Assembly: GCA_016865015.1 (NCBI GenBank)
Contig: CP018226.1
Span: 391,001-455,000 of the forward strand
Reading direction: 5' to 3'
DNA: 64,000 bases
Origin: Rhizobiales bacterium IMCC20636
Lineage (GTDB): Bacteria; Pseudomonadota; Alphaproteobacteria; Rhizobiales; GCA-2746425
In this document: one piece after another, positions 1 through 8,795 of the stretch
How the letters are laid out: each line of letters begins with the position of its first letter
How positions within the stretch are numbered: the stretch's first letter is position 1
The notes under the pieces: generated by a model
Told to the model about the DNA's origin: nothing
The model's database searches: none
Seen by the model: the letters and a program-made list of their open reading frames with translations, nothing else
Position numbers and translations under genes: made by a program

Positions 1-85
1 ACAAAATGCATTCAGTGCTTGTCGTTCAATCGCACATTCCGCCACGGGACGCCATGAAAGTTTTATTGAATTTCCAGCCTGAAAC

Positions 86-748
86 TCACACTTTTGAGCC
101 ATTATTGCGCCCACCCGGTGTCAATCCCAGACGGGAAGCGTGCCACGATGCTTCGGCGCGCGAGGAAATACCCAATTTGCGGTAAATCGCCTTGAGGTGG
201 CTGGCGACGGTGCTTTCAGATACGCCGAGATGCTGGGCGACATCAATGTTGCGTAGTCCCCGGCTGATGAGGGCCAGCACTTCCTGTTCCCGGCCGGTCA
301 ACTCTGCGTCCGGCTCTGCTGCAGGGCCTGTATTGCTGAAATGCTGCATGATTCTGCGGGCAATTGATGGCGAGAGCGCGGGCATGCCGTCTGCCAATTG
401 CTTGAGCTGCTGGATGATGCGTTCTGGCGGCTGGTCTTTCAGCAGATAGCCGTTTGCGCCGCCGGACAGAGCCGCCACAATATTGGAATCGTTGCTGACG
501 ATTGTGGTGATCACACTCAGTGTATCGGGGCAGTGGCTGCGAATATGGCGCAGAATGTCGAACCCGCTTCCGTCAGGCAGCGTCAGATCAATCAATGCCA
601 GATCAAACAGGTTGCTTTGCAGCGTTGCCAGACCTTCGCGCAGCCGCCCGGCACATGTGACCTTGCAGCCTTCAAATGCGGTCTCCACGATGCCTGTCAA
701 CCACAGGCGGGTTTCCGCAACATCTTCCACGATCAAAACGGTTTTCAT
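86..748 (-). CDS. LuxR/NarL-family response regulator
   Basis: This 220-residue cytoplasmic protein is the output half of a two-component system. The receiver domain occupies about residues 1-120, with acidic residues E8 and D9, the predicted phospho-acceptor D54 in LIDLTLPDG, and the conserved lysine K104 in GYLLKDQ. A LuxR-type helix-turn-helix follows at about 149-205 (LTGREQEVLALISRG, then VSESTVASHLKAIYRKLG). Phosphorylation should promote dimerisation and DNA binding. Its ATG overlaps the stop of the upstream histidine kinase gene as ATGA, so the two are translationally coupled and almost certainly cognate. Targets are unknown; the divergent autotransporter is the nearest candidate (inference). 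Downstream, positions 1-85 hold no recognisable gene. Confidence 0.93.
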   Translation of the reverse strand: MKTVLIVEDVAETRLWLTGIVETAFEGCKVTCAGRLREGLATLQSNLFDLALIDLTLPDGSGFDILRHIRSHCPDTLSVITTIVSNDSNIVAALSGGANGYLLKDQPPERIIQQLKQLADGMPALSPSIARRIMQHFSNTGPAAEPDAELTGREQEVLALISRGLRNIDVAQHLGVSESTVASHLKAIYRKLGISSRAEASWHASRLGLTPGGRNNGSKV

Positions 749-2895
749 GATGTCTGCCTCTGTTCAACAGGAATTGCGACGGTCATGCGAAATCCCGGAT
801 TACAGTTGGCTGTTTCCAGAGACCCGCCAAGAGTATCGACCCGCGCGTTTATGCTGTCGAGGCCAAGGCCTGCCCGGTGGCTGGACTGCTCGTGCAAACC
901 CCTGCCGTCATCAGCGATGGTAAGGCACAAATTCCTGTCCTGAAGCAGGATTGAAATCGACATGGCTGACGCTTCAGCATGACGCAATGTGTTGGTGACA
1001 CCTTCGCGTATGATTGACCGCAGGGCATGGACAATATCCTGGGCGATTCCGGTCAGTGATTCTCCCGTAACCGCCCAATTCAGCGACAGGCCGCTGGCTG
1101 ACAAGCGCTCAACGGTTTCAAGACGCAATTCCGCAAGAGATTCCTCCAGCGACTGATGAGCGCCTGATGGATTGTTGATGATATCGCGCAGTTCGGACAA
1201 GGCTTCGCGGATCATTGCGTTTTTTCGCTCCGGTTCCGTGCCGTGCAAGGCACTGAGAAGTTTCGCGCCAATATTGTCGTGGGTATCTCTGGCAATCCGG
1301 TCGCGCTCCTGTGTTGTTCCCCGTTCAAACGCGTGCCGACTTTGTGACGTGTGCACCAGCATGGCGCATAATTCGTCTGCAAGTTCCAGATCAGTGCGGG
1401 AAAACAGCTTTCGCCCACCATGGGCCAGCGTCAGCTTTAGCGGAGTCACAAATCCGTAGCCCGGCAAGATTAGTGTCTGACCCTCCTCAGCCAGTTCAGG
1501 TTTGTGTTGCTCTGGCGAGGGGGCAAGTGACAGTGGATCATAGATCGTGCGCAGCAGTTTGACCCAGTCCGCATCACGTTGTGCCCGTTCGGGCGTCAGG
1601 GCTATTTCGACAACATTTTGAAACATGACATTGCGGCCATTGGGTGTCGGCATCAGGAGTTGTGCGAGCAGATCGCGCAGCGGAAGATAGACCAGGGCGA
1701 CGATCAGCAGGGCCAGACTGAAGGCGGGCAGAAGGTCGAGGGCGACGACCGAAACCAGAAACACATCAAGCGCGGCAAATATCATTGCGCCGCCCACATA
1801 GAACAGAATCCGGAAGGCCCATCGGTCAAGGTCGAACAATTGATAGCGGACGATTCCAAGAGCGATGCCAGCATACACAAGAATTGCCAGAGCATAACTG
1901 ACGGCCTGAGGCGCCAGGGGCGGTTCGCCGATGAGACTGGGTACCACGAACAGGAGAATGAAAATGACGGTGGCCAGAATCAATGACAGGCCAAACCAGA
2001 TCAAAGCGGCCTGCAGATGCGGTTTGCCTTTGGCAGCGCGATATTGCACGGCAGCCACGATTGGCGCACTCAAGGCGGTAAGGCCTGTTGGCAGATAACG
2101 CCCGAGATCGGGGCCTGCAAACCCGATCCGAAACGTATCCAGCAACCACCAGATGGCAAATCCGAATATGATCAGCCACAGAACGGCTGGCGGCAGCAGA
2201 CGTCGGGGATAGACCAGGAACATGATCAGAAGAGATACTGTAAAGGCCAGAGATCCCAGTGGGTTGACGGTATTCAGGATGAAGAAAAGGGGATCTGCCA
2301 GAGTGAGTTCGCGGTTGAGGTAGATCGCAGAGGGGTAGGTGGATGCCAACAGTGCAATACTGCTGACGCCGAGTGTCCGCGCTCCTGCCATTTGAGGGCG
2401 CAGGGCCCATACAAATGCGCCAATCATGCTGCAGGCCAACCCCACACCAATCTGCAGCCAGAAAGCGGTTGGCAGGTCGCGCAGAGGTCGTGTTAACGCC
2501 ACATCAACGGCGGTTCGGCTGCCATCAAGCCTGGTCAGATAGGTACGGTCGCCGGAAAGAATTTGGTAAATCATCCCCTGCCGCGCGAAGAAGTTTTCCA
2601 GCGCAGCGTAAGTCCCGACTGCATCCGGCTCTTCGATAATATCCAATGGTTCAAGACCGATATTCAGATCATTGCCATCGTCGATGCGGACAACCACATC
2701 TCCCGGCTTGAAGTCTGCAGCAGGGCCTTTTGCCGAGACCGCTGCGATGAGCAGGCCCTTTTCCTGGTATGCGCGGTCAAATTCCAGACCCAGCCACGGC
2801 TGATGCACTGCGATCATCACCATCCATCCAGCCAGAAGAGCCGCGATCAATGTGGTTACAGCAACAATTAGAAAGGGTGCTGATTTTCGGTTCAC
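745..2895 (-). CDS. ComP-like PDZ / multi-pass membrane histidine kinase
   Basis: Sensor kinase of 716 residues from the GTG at 2895, which has GAGG about nine bases upstream. An in-frame ATG at 2964 would add 23 unconvincing residues. After one N-terminal membrane helix comes a PDZ-like periplasmic stretch (GLLIAAVSAKGPAADFKPGD), then roughly nine further hydrophobic helices, then a cytoplasmic kinase core. The H-box is RIARDTHDNIGAKLL with predicted phospho-histidine near residue 539. The ATPase domain carries the N-box GVTNTLRHAEA and the G-box DDGRGL, and ends the protein. This is the HisKA_3 (NarX/DesK/ComP) class. The helix layout and the segment YQLFDLDRWAFRILFY recall Bacillus ComP, a peptide sensor, but the ligand here is unknown. 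It overlaps the regulator gene by 4 bp. Confidence 0.9.
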   Translation of the reverse strand: MNRKSAPFLIVAVTTLIAALLAGWMVMIAVHQPWLGLEFDRAYQEKGLLIAAVSAKGPAADFKPGDVVVRIDDGNDLNIGLEPLDIIEEPDAVGTYAALENFFARQGMIYQILSGDRTYLTRLDGSRTAVDVALTRPLRDLPTAFWLQIGVGLACSMIGAFVWALRPQMAGARTLGVSSIALLASTYPSAIYLNRELTLADPLFFILNTVNPLGSLAFTVSLLIMFLVYPRRLLPPAVLWLIIFGFAIWWLLDTFRIGFAGPDLGRYLPTGLTALSAPIVAAVQYRAAKGKPHLQAALIWFGLSLILATVIFILLFVVPSLIGEPPLAPQAVSYALAILVYAGIALGIVRYQLFDLDRWAFRILFYVGGAMIFAALDVFLVSVVALDLLPAFSLALLIVALVYLPLRDLLAQLLMPTPNGRNVMFQNVVEIALTPERAQRDADWVKLLRTIYDPLSLAPSPEQHKPELAEEGQTLILPGYGFVTPLKLTLAHGGRKLFSRTDLELADELCAMLVHTSQSRHAFERGTTQERDRIARDTHDNIGAKLLSALHGTEPERKNAMIREALSELRDIINNPSGAHQSLEESLAELRLETVERLSASGLSLNWAVTGESLTGIAQDIVHALRSIIREGVTNTLRHAEASAMSISILLQDRNLCLTIADDGRGLHEQSSHRAGLGLDSINARVDTLGGSLETANCNPGFRMTVAIPVEQRQTS

Positions 2896-3062
2896 GTGTG
2901 GCGACCTCGGGTTTGCAGAACGGTTCCTCTTTATGTTGAAACTTTTGGCTCTCTGCCAGCCCAAATTCCCTGTCTGGCAAATGGCTGGGCCATCGGAACA
3001 CTGATTTGGACACAGTTAACGCGAACAAGACGCAGCTTGCCTCACTTCCATTGGCTCCGAAC

Positions 3063-3078
3063 TCCCCTGTTCAGGGGA
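3063..3078. promoter_or_regulatory. Interrupted palindrome between kinase and autotransporter genes
   Basis: TCCCCTG-TT-CAGGGGA is a perfect inverted repeat with a two-base centre. It sits in the roughly 260-bp divergent region, about 80 bases upstream of the autotransporter ATG. The symmetry suits a dimeric regulator such as the neighbouring LuxR-type protein, but that assignment is inference. A second, looser inverted repeat CCAGCC...GGCTGG lies at 2956-2988. Confidence 0.3.
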
Positions 3079-3158
3079 TAGCCCGGCAACCTTGTTCGTT
3101 CCAATTTGCTTTGATGTTTATGCGTTTTTGTGGATCGACAGATCCTTCGGGGGAATTT

Positions 3159-5288
3159 ATGAAACCGGTAAGTGGATCCAAATGGCTGCGGACAGCCGCA
3201 TTGATGAGCGGCATCAGCCTTATTCCTGTCATGGCATATGGTCAGGGCATTGATGTCTTGGCAGAACCGGGCAGAGCGGGTGGCATTTCAGCCGATGGTT
3301 CAGTGTTCGTGGGAACCATTGGTCCGCTCTATGCGCCTCATGCCTTTGTATGGACGGAAGCCGCAGGTTTTCAGGATGTCGGGGGTGTTGAATCCTCAGT
3401 TTTGTTCAAGCTGAACGCGGTTGATGTGTCAGATGATGGCACAGCTATTGTCGGAACCGCCACGCATGGCGTGCTGGGATCGGCGACCACCGGAAACAGA
3501 GCCTATCGCTGGACCGAAGCAGGTGGTTTTCAGGATCTGGGGCATCTGGGCAACAATTATTCAACGGCGAACGGTGTGTCCGGGGACGGCAATGTCATTG
3601 TGGGGTGGGCCCTCGATCCCTCAGCGTCCCGAAGTGCGGCATTCCGCTGGACTGAGGCGACCGGGATGGAAAGCCTGGCGCGGATGGATGACAAGGAAAC
3701 CACTGCGACTGCATGGGGGGCTTCCTATGACGGGTCGGTGATTGTGGGTACGTCCTCATGGGAGGATTCCTATTCCAAAACGCGTGCCTTTGTCTGGAAC
3801 AGCGACACAGGTATCACAAGCCCTCTGGCTTATCTCGACGGCGCGGAGCATTCCGCTGCTTATGATGTGTCGAATGATGGCAGCGTTATTGTCGGCTCTG
3901 CCGCTGGCAGTGCAGGCGGGCAAGTTGGTGTCTTGTGGCGCGATGGCGAAGTGCTCAAGCTTGGCAGTTATAATTCTGAAGAACGGACTTCGATTGCCTA
4001 TGGTGTGTCCGGCAATGGTCTGGTTGTGGTGGGAGCTGCAGACAGTCCTGGATATCCGGTCGGTTTCCGCTGGACGGAAGCTGGCGGGATGCAAACCGTC
4101 GAGCAATGGCTTCGTGACAGCGGGGCCACGGGCATCAATGACGGCCTCACGCTCACAGCGCGGTCGGTGAGTGAAGATGGCAGCGTCATTGTCGGTGAGG
4201 TCTTTCCCTGGAGTGCCGAGTACCTGTATATTGCCCGGGGTAGTGGTCTCACCGACGGTGGCACAGGAGGATCTGGCGGTACGGGAGGTTCTGGTGGCGA
4301 CGGCGGCGGCACAAGTGGAGGTGGCTCAAGTGGTGGCGGCGGCACTGGAGGCGTGGGACTGATCATGGTGAATGATCTTCAGACAAGCCTGGCTAGCGCC
4401 GCTTCCGCCAATAATGCCTTGGTGGGCGGGCTCGGGCTGTTGCTCAATGGTGCCGGAAGCCGTCCGCTGGACCGGCGCACGCCAGTCGGCAAATCCATTG
4501 TCTGGGTTGGTGGTGATCTGGGACGTACGGATCGTGACAGTCAGGATGGGAATGTGGCTCTGGGCGAAATCGGCTATGGGTACAATTTCGGTGCCTTCCA
4601 GTTGAATGGCGCGTTGGGTGTTACCGGCTCCAGCGAACAGACCTTACTTGGGGGCAAGACAGATGTCCTCAGCGCTTATGCCAAGCTTGAGGCATTGCAT
4701 AAATTTCATGCCACCGAAAACGGCGGTGTCTGGATTCTGGCGAGCGCAACAGGATTGCTTGGCAAGGCCGATATTTCGCGCAATTATCTGACGAATGGTG
4801 GCGTGGTCGACAGTTCCGATGGCCATACGGATGTCTATGGAATTGGTCTCCGTGCGCGTTTGCAATGGGAAAACCTGCTGCCCTATACCTCCCCCTATGG
4901 TGAATTTGCCCATGTTTCGGCTTGCCTTGATGGCTATACTGAAACGGGTGGCTCGTTTCCCGCGCGTTTCAACACCCAGTGCCAGCATTCGAATGAATTG
5001 CGGGTTGGCGTTGATGGCAAGGTTCCGATCAACGACACAATCAGCGTGACGGGTACTTTGGAAGCCGTTCACCGCCTGGAGGATGGTAGCAGCAGTGCGT
5101 CAGGGCAGGTCATCGGTCTGGGCAATTTTGATTTTGATGCCGGTTCTTCCAAGCAGAACTGGTTGCGGGCAGGCCTTGGCGTCGAAACCCAAATGGGGCA
5201 GGCAACCTTGTCACTGATGGGAAATGTGACGACTGAAGGCGGAGCGCCACAGCATTGGATCGCTTCCAAACTCAGTCTTGAATTCTAA
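3159..5288 (+). CDS. HAF-repeat autotransporter outer-membrane protein
   Basis: Predicted secreted surface protein of 709 residues. The ATG at 3159 is chosen because GGGGGA lies about five bases upstream and a signal peptide follows (charged start, then LRTAALMSGISLIPVMAYGQG). A longer in-frame start at 3006 would bury the signal. The passenger, up to about residue 360, holds seven degenerate repeats of the form S-x-DGsviVG ... aFrWTEAtG, the HAF extracellular repeat. Their number and length suggest a beta-propeller (inference). A glycine/serine-rich hinge at about 4258-4362 joins the passenger to a C-terminal region of about 305 residues with alternating beta strands, ending KLSLEF. The terminal phenylalanine is typical of outer-membrane barrels. 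It is transcribed divergently from the two-component genes. Ligand or surface role is unknown. Confidence 0.87.
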   Translation: MKPVSGSKWLRTAALMSGISLIPVMAYGQGIDVLAEPGRAGGISADGSVFVGTIGPLYAPHAFVWTEAAGFQDVGGVESSVLFKLNAVDVSDDGTAIVGTATHGVLGSATTGNRAYRWTEAGGFQDLGHLGNNYSTANGVSGDGNVIVGWALDPSASRSAAFRWTEATGMESLARMDDKETTATAWGASYDGSVIVGTSSWEDSYSKTRAFVWNSDTGITSPLAYLDGAEHSAAYDVSNDGSVIVGSAAGSAGGQVGVLWRDGEVLKLGSYNSEERTSIAYGVSGNGLVVVGAADSPGYPVGFRWTEAGGMQTVEQWLRDSGATGINDGLTLTARSVSEDGSVIVGEVFPWSAEYLYIARGSGLTDGGTGGSGGTGGSGGDGGGTSGGGSSGGGGTGGVGLIMVNDLQTSLASAASANNALVGGLGLLLNGAGSRPLDRRTPVGKSIVWVGGDLGRTDRDSQDGNVALGEIGYGYNFGAFQLNGALGVTGSSEQTLLGGKTDVLSAYAKLEALHKFHATENGGVWILASATGLLGKADISRNYLTNGGVVDSSDGHTDVYGIGLRARLQWENLLPYTSPYGEFAHVSACLDGYTETGGSFPARFNTQCQHSNELRVGVDGKVPINDTISVTGTLEAVHRLEDGSSSASGQVIGLGNFDFDAGSSKQNWLRAGLGVETQMGQATLSLMGNVTTEGGAPQHWIASKLSLEF

Positions 5289-5355
5289 CAAAGGTCTTGC
5301 CGAAGCGCGTAAATCTGTCTTGCGGGCCAGCCCGATCTGGCTCTAAGACAGTGAC

Positions 5356-7581
5356 ATGGATTCGAGACAGACCCGCAAGACAGACCAACAGCTATCGCTG
5401 GCCAGTTTCGGCGTTACGATTGTTGACGTTCTGGTTCCTGTGGCTGTTGATCGTCCCTACAGTTACAAGGTTCCTGACGGAATGGAGCTGCGGCCAGGCG
5501 CGCTGGTCGTGGTCCCGCTGGGGCCGCGTGAAGTTACCGGAGTTGTCTGGCCTGCCAGTTCCGCGCAGGCCGATGTGCCATCTGCGAGACTGAAAACGAT
5601 TCTCTCTGTTCATGATGTTGCGCCGCTGCAGGCAGATTTGCTGGATTTCATTGCCTGGGTGTCGGCCTACACGCTGGCGCCACTGGGCATGGTGTTGCGC
5701 ATGGTGTTGCGTGCGCCAGCAGCTTTGGAGGCGCCAAAACCAATGCCGGGGTTTCGTCTTGGCTCGGTTGTGCCCGAGCGGCTGACGCCAGCGCGCCAGC
5801 GCGTGCTGGATCAACTCCAGGAAGGGTTTTCCTGGACCAAAAAAGGGCTTGCTGAAGCCGCTGGCGTTGGCACCAGCGTTATCATGGGGCTGGAAAAGCT
5901 GGGGGCGCTGGAAAAGGTTCTGCTGCCACCACAACACACATTGCTGGCACCGGACACAGAGTATGGTGTGCCGGAACTCAGCGAGATGCAGCGGCAGGCG
6001 GCAGACCAGCTTGTTGAATCGGTTGACAAGGGCGGATTTCAGCCCGCCTTGCTGGAAGGCATCACCGGATCGGGTAAAACCGAAGTCTATTTTGAAGCTG
6101 TGGCCCGGGCGCTGGACCTTGGCAAGCAGGTGCTGTTGCTGCTTCCGGAGATCTCCCTCACCAGCAGTTTTCTCGACCGGTTCACCGATCGGTTCGGCAC
6201 GCGGCCGGGGGAATGGCATTCTGACGTGTCGCCCAAACAGCGCGCTCAGGTTTGGCGTGGTGTTGCAGATGGCACGGTGCGCGCCGTGGCAGGAGCGCGA
6301 TCCGGTCTGTTTCTGCCGTTTCGAGACCTTGGCCTGATTGTTGTCGATGAGGAACATGAGCCGGCTTACAAGCAGGAGGAGGGCGCGATTTATCACGCCC
6401 GCGACATGGCCGTGGTGCGTGCGCATCGGGCCGGGTTCCCGGTGATCCTGTCATCGGCCACACCGTCTGTGGAAACGCTACACAACGCGCAATCGGGGCG
6501 CTATCAACATATCATATTGGACGAGCGCTATGCCGCTGCCGAACTGCCCGATCTATCGACGATAGATATGCGGGTTGACGGGCCGGACCGTGGCCACTGG
6601 CTTGCGCCAAAATTGGTGACTGCGTTGCGCGATACGCTGGAAGCGGGACAGCAAAGTCTGTTGTTCCTGAACCGCCGTGGCTATGCGCCCCTCACCCTGT
6701 GTCGCACCTGCGGACACCGGTTTCAGTGTGAGAACTGTTCAGCCTGGCTGGTGGAACACCGGTTTCGCGGAACCCTCTCCTGCCATCATTGCGGGCACAC
6801 ACAACAAAAACCCGACGCCTGTCCCGAATGCAACAGCGTTGACAGTCTGGTGCCGTGCGGGCCCGGTGTCGAGCGCATTGCGGAAGAAGTCGAGGCCCTG
6901 TTTCCCGAAGCGCGCACCTTGATGCTGTCATCAGATATGTTGGGCGGTGTGCGGCGCATGCGACTGGAACTGGAATCGGTCGCCAAGGGCGATGTGGATA
7001 TCGTGGTCGGCACTCAGCTGGTTGCCAAGGGGCATCATTTTCCGATGATGCGCCTGGTGGGTGTGCTCGATGCCGATCTTGCTCTGGGGCAAGGCGATCC
7101 ACGGGCCGCGGAACGCTGTTTCCAGCTTCTGGCCCAGGTTACCGGCCGGGCGGGCAGGGCTGGCGGCAAGAGCGCAGGCCTCATTCAATCCTATCAGCCG
7201 GATCATCCGGTGATTGATGCGTTGGTCAAAGGCGAGCCACATCTGTTTTATGAACGTGAACTTGCCCAGAGAAAGGCTGGTGGCCTGCCACCTTTTGGAC
7301 GACTGGCGGGAATCATTGTGTCTGGCGAAGACAAGGCCGCCGCCGCCACCCATGCGGCCGCCCTGTCGCGCGCGTCACCTAGGGCGGAAGGCGTTCGTGT
7401 CCTGGGGCCGGCGGAAGCACCCATGGCTCTTGTCAGAGGCCGTCACAGGTTCCGCCTGTTGGCGCGGGCTCCGCGCAACTTTGATTTATCGCGTTATCTG
7501 CGTGAATGGCTGACCTTGGCTCCCAAGGCGCGTGGCAGTGTCCGCGTGTCGGTTGATGTTGATCCAGTGAGTTTTTTCTAG
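5356..7581 (+). CDS. priA: Primosomal protein N' (replication restart helicase PriA)
   Basis: PriA is a 3'-5' superfamily 2 helicase that recognises stalled or repaired forks and directs reloading of DnaB. The 741-residue length matches the family. The N-terminal DNA-binding domain (about 1-110) begins VDVLVPVAVDRPYSYKVP. Walker A is GITGSGKTE near residue 235 and Walker B is VVDEEHE near 329. The paired zinc-binding cysteines lie at about 445-505 in CRTCGHRFQCENC, CHHCG and CPECN, followed by motifs V and VI (VGTQLVAKGHHFP, QVTGRAGRAG). All catalytic motifs look intact. It lies upstream of the ATP synthase operon, an arrangement seen in rhizobia, with one small membrane-protein gene between. 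Confidence 0.97.
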   Translation: MDSRQTRKTDQQLSLASFGVTIVDVLVPVAVDRPYSYKVPDGMELRPGALVVVPLGPREVTGVVWPASSAQADVPSARLKTILSVHDVAPLQADLLDFIAWVSAYTLAPLGMVLRMVLRAPAALEAPKPMPGFRLGSVVPERLTPARQRVLDQLQEGFSWTKKGLAEAAGVGTSVIMGLEKLGALEKVLLPPQHTLLAPDTEYGVPELSEMQRQAADQLVESVDKGGFQPALLEGITGSGKTEVYFEAVARALDLGKQVLLLLPEISLTSSFLDRFTDRFGTRPGEWHSDVSPKQRAQVWRGVADGTVRAVAGARSGLFLPFRDLGLIVVDEEHEPAYKQEEGAIYHARDMAVVRAHRAGFPVILSSATPSVETLHNAQSGRYQHIILDERYAAAELPDLSTIDMRVDGPDRGHWLAPKLVTALRDTLEAGQQSLLFLNRRGYAPLTLCRTCGHRFQCENCSAWLVEHRFRGTLSCHHCGHTQQKPDACPECNSVDSLVPCGPGVERIAEEVEALFPEARTLMLSSDMLGGVRRMRLELESVAKGDVDIVVGTQLVAKGHHFPMMRLVGVLDADLALGQGDPRAAERCFQLLAQVTGRAGRAGGKSAGLIQSYQPDHPVIDALVKGEPHLFYERELAQRKAGGLPPFGRLAGIIVSGEDKAAAATHAAALSRASPRAEGVRVLGPAEAPMALVRGRHRFRLLARAPRNFDLSRYLREWLTLAPKARGSVRVSVDVDPVSFF

Positions 7582-7650
7582 AATCCGGGAATCGCAACAA
7601 AACCAAACTGCAGGCGCTTTCGTAATACGAAAGAACTATGGAGATGTTTC

Positions 7651-8007
7651 ATGATCTTTCTTGCCAACCTGTCTGCCATCATCACCGTTGGATTTGGTCT
7701 TATCTGTCTGGTCGCTCCGCGCTACTCGCTGGGGCTTATTCACCTACAGACGACGCCTGAGCGCCCCGAGGCCGTGGCTGAGGGCCGCGGCACACTTGCA
7801 GGCTTCTATCTGGCGGTTGGCCTGCTGTGTCTGGTGACTCCCTCGTCAGCCGCCTATTGGGCGTTGGCACTTGGATGGCTGTTCACAGGCTGCGGACGCG
7901 GTGTTTCAATCGTGCTGGATAATGGCCGGACAAAGTTCAATTTCGGCTCAATTTTATTCGAGCTTGGCCTTGGTGTGGCGGCGCTTCCGGCGGCTTCGGC
8001 TGTGTAA
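7651..8007 (+). CDS. DUF4345-like small membrane protein
   Basis: Protein of 118 residues with about four hydrophobic helices (starting MIFLANLSAIITVGFGLICL), a glycine-rich AEGRGTLAGFYLAVGL segment and a conserved-looking LGWLFTGCGRGVSIVLD. This resembles DUF4345 inner-membrane proteins of unknown function. The ATG at 7651 is preceded by GGAG. A short inverted repeat CTTTCG-TAATA-CGAAAG at 7617-7633 sits just upstream and could be an operator or leader hairpin. It lies between priA and atpH on the same strand but is separated from atpH by about 200 bp, so it is probably not part of the ATP synthase operon. Confidence 0.75.
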   Translation: MIFLANLSAIITVGFGLICLVAPRYSLGLIHLQTTPERPEAVAEGRGTLAGFYLAVGLLCLVTPSSAAYWALALGWLFTGCGRGVSIVLDNGRTKFNFGSILFELGLGVAALPAASAV

Positions 8008-8099
8008 TGATGGACAAAACGCGCCACAGCCATATTGCACCGCGCCAAACCATATGATAGGTCAAGCGCGATTTCACCGATTGCTGTTTTGTGAAGAGC

Positions 8100-8128
8100 T
8101 TGAAACTTATTTCTAAGGTGTTGAAAAT
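8100..8128 (+). promoter_or_regulatory. Possible promoter of the atpHAGDC operon
   Basis: TTGAAA at 8100-8105 and GAAAAT at 8123-8128 are separated by 17 bases, about 75 bases before the atpH start. The -35 box matches the sigma-70 consensus well and the -10 box only partly. The placement upstream of the operon supports it, but other boxes in this AT-richer stretch are possible. Confidence 0.27.
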
Positions 8129-8204
8129 ACACGGAATTAAATGTCGGATGCCCGTTTTGGCGGGTGATAGGAAAAATTCTTGATCCTGAGGAGACGGGGC
8201 AAAC

Positions 8205-8795
8205 GTGGCTGAGACTGTTTCTCAAGAAAATTCTGGTGCGCAAGCGAGCCCTGTTTCGTCAGGGGTTGCGACACGTTATGCGACCGCGCTTTTTGATCTT
8301 GGTGTGGAGGAGAAATCCCTCGACAAGATTGAAGCGGAACTGAGCGAGTTTACCAAAATTCTGTCGGAAAGCTCCGATCTGCAGCGGCTTGTCAAAAGCC
8401 CTGTGTTTTCGGCTGACGAACAATTGGGTGCTCTGAGCAAGATTTTCGACAAGGCGGGATTTACCGGCTCTGGCGCAAATCTGATCAAGGTCGCTGCCAA
8501 GAACCGCCGATTGTTTGCGGTGCCGGGCATGATTTCCGCATTCCACAGACTGGCTGCTGCCCATCGTGGCGAAGTTTCGGCAGATGTCGTTTCTGCTCAG
8601 AAACTGGACAAGACTCAACTTGACGATCTGAAAAAGGCGCTCAAAGAAAGCCTTGGAAAGGACGTCACACTTAATGTGCGTGTAGACCCGTCGATTTTGG
8701 GAGGGCTGACTGTAAAGGTTGGTTCCAAAATGATCGATACGTCTTTGCGCACCAAACTCAACTCCCTTAAAATTGCATTGAAAGAGGTTGGCTGA
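8205..8795 (+). CDS. atpH: F1F0 ATP synthase subunit delta
   Basis: The delta subunit (OSCP homologue) ties the top of the alpha3-beta3 head to the peripheral stalk. The 196-residue protein begins at GTG 8205, preceded by GAGGAG. It has the N-terminal helical bundle ([26 protein letters not shown]) and the conserved C-terminal segment [21 protein letters not shown]. It is the first gene of atpHAGDC. As usual in alphaproteobacteria, the F0 genes are not in this operon. Its stop overlaps the atpA start by one base (TGATG), indicating coupled translation. Confidence 0.96.
   Translation: MAETVSQENSGAQASPVSSGVATRYATALFDLGVEEKSLDKIEAELSEFTKILSESSDLQRLVKSPVFSADEQLGALSKIFDKAGFTGSGANLIKVAAKNRRLFAVPGMISAFHRLAAAHRGEVSADVVSAQKLDKTQLDDLKKALKESLGKDVTLNVRVDPSILGGLTVKVGSKMIDTSLRTKLNSLKIALKEVG

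Noticed and set aside
5392..6426. Minus-strand open frame of 344 codons opposite priA
   Set aside because: priA motifs are intact on the plus strand; the opposite frame has no ribosome site or family features.
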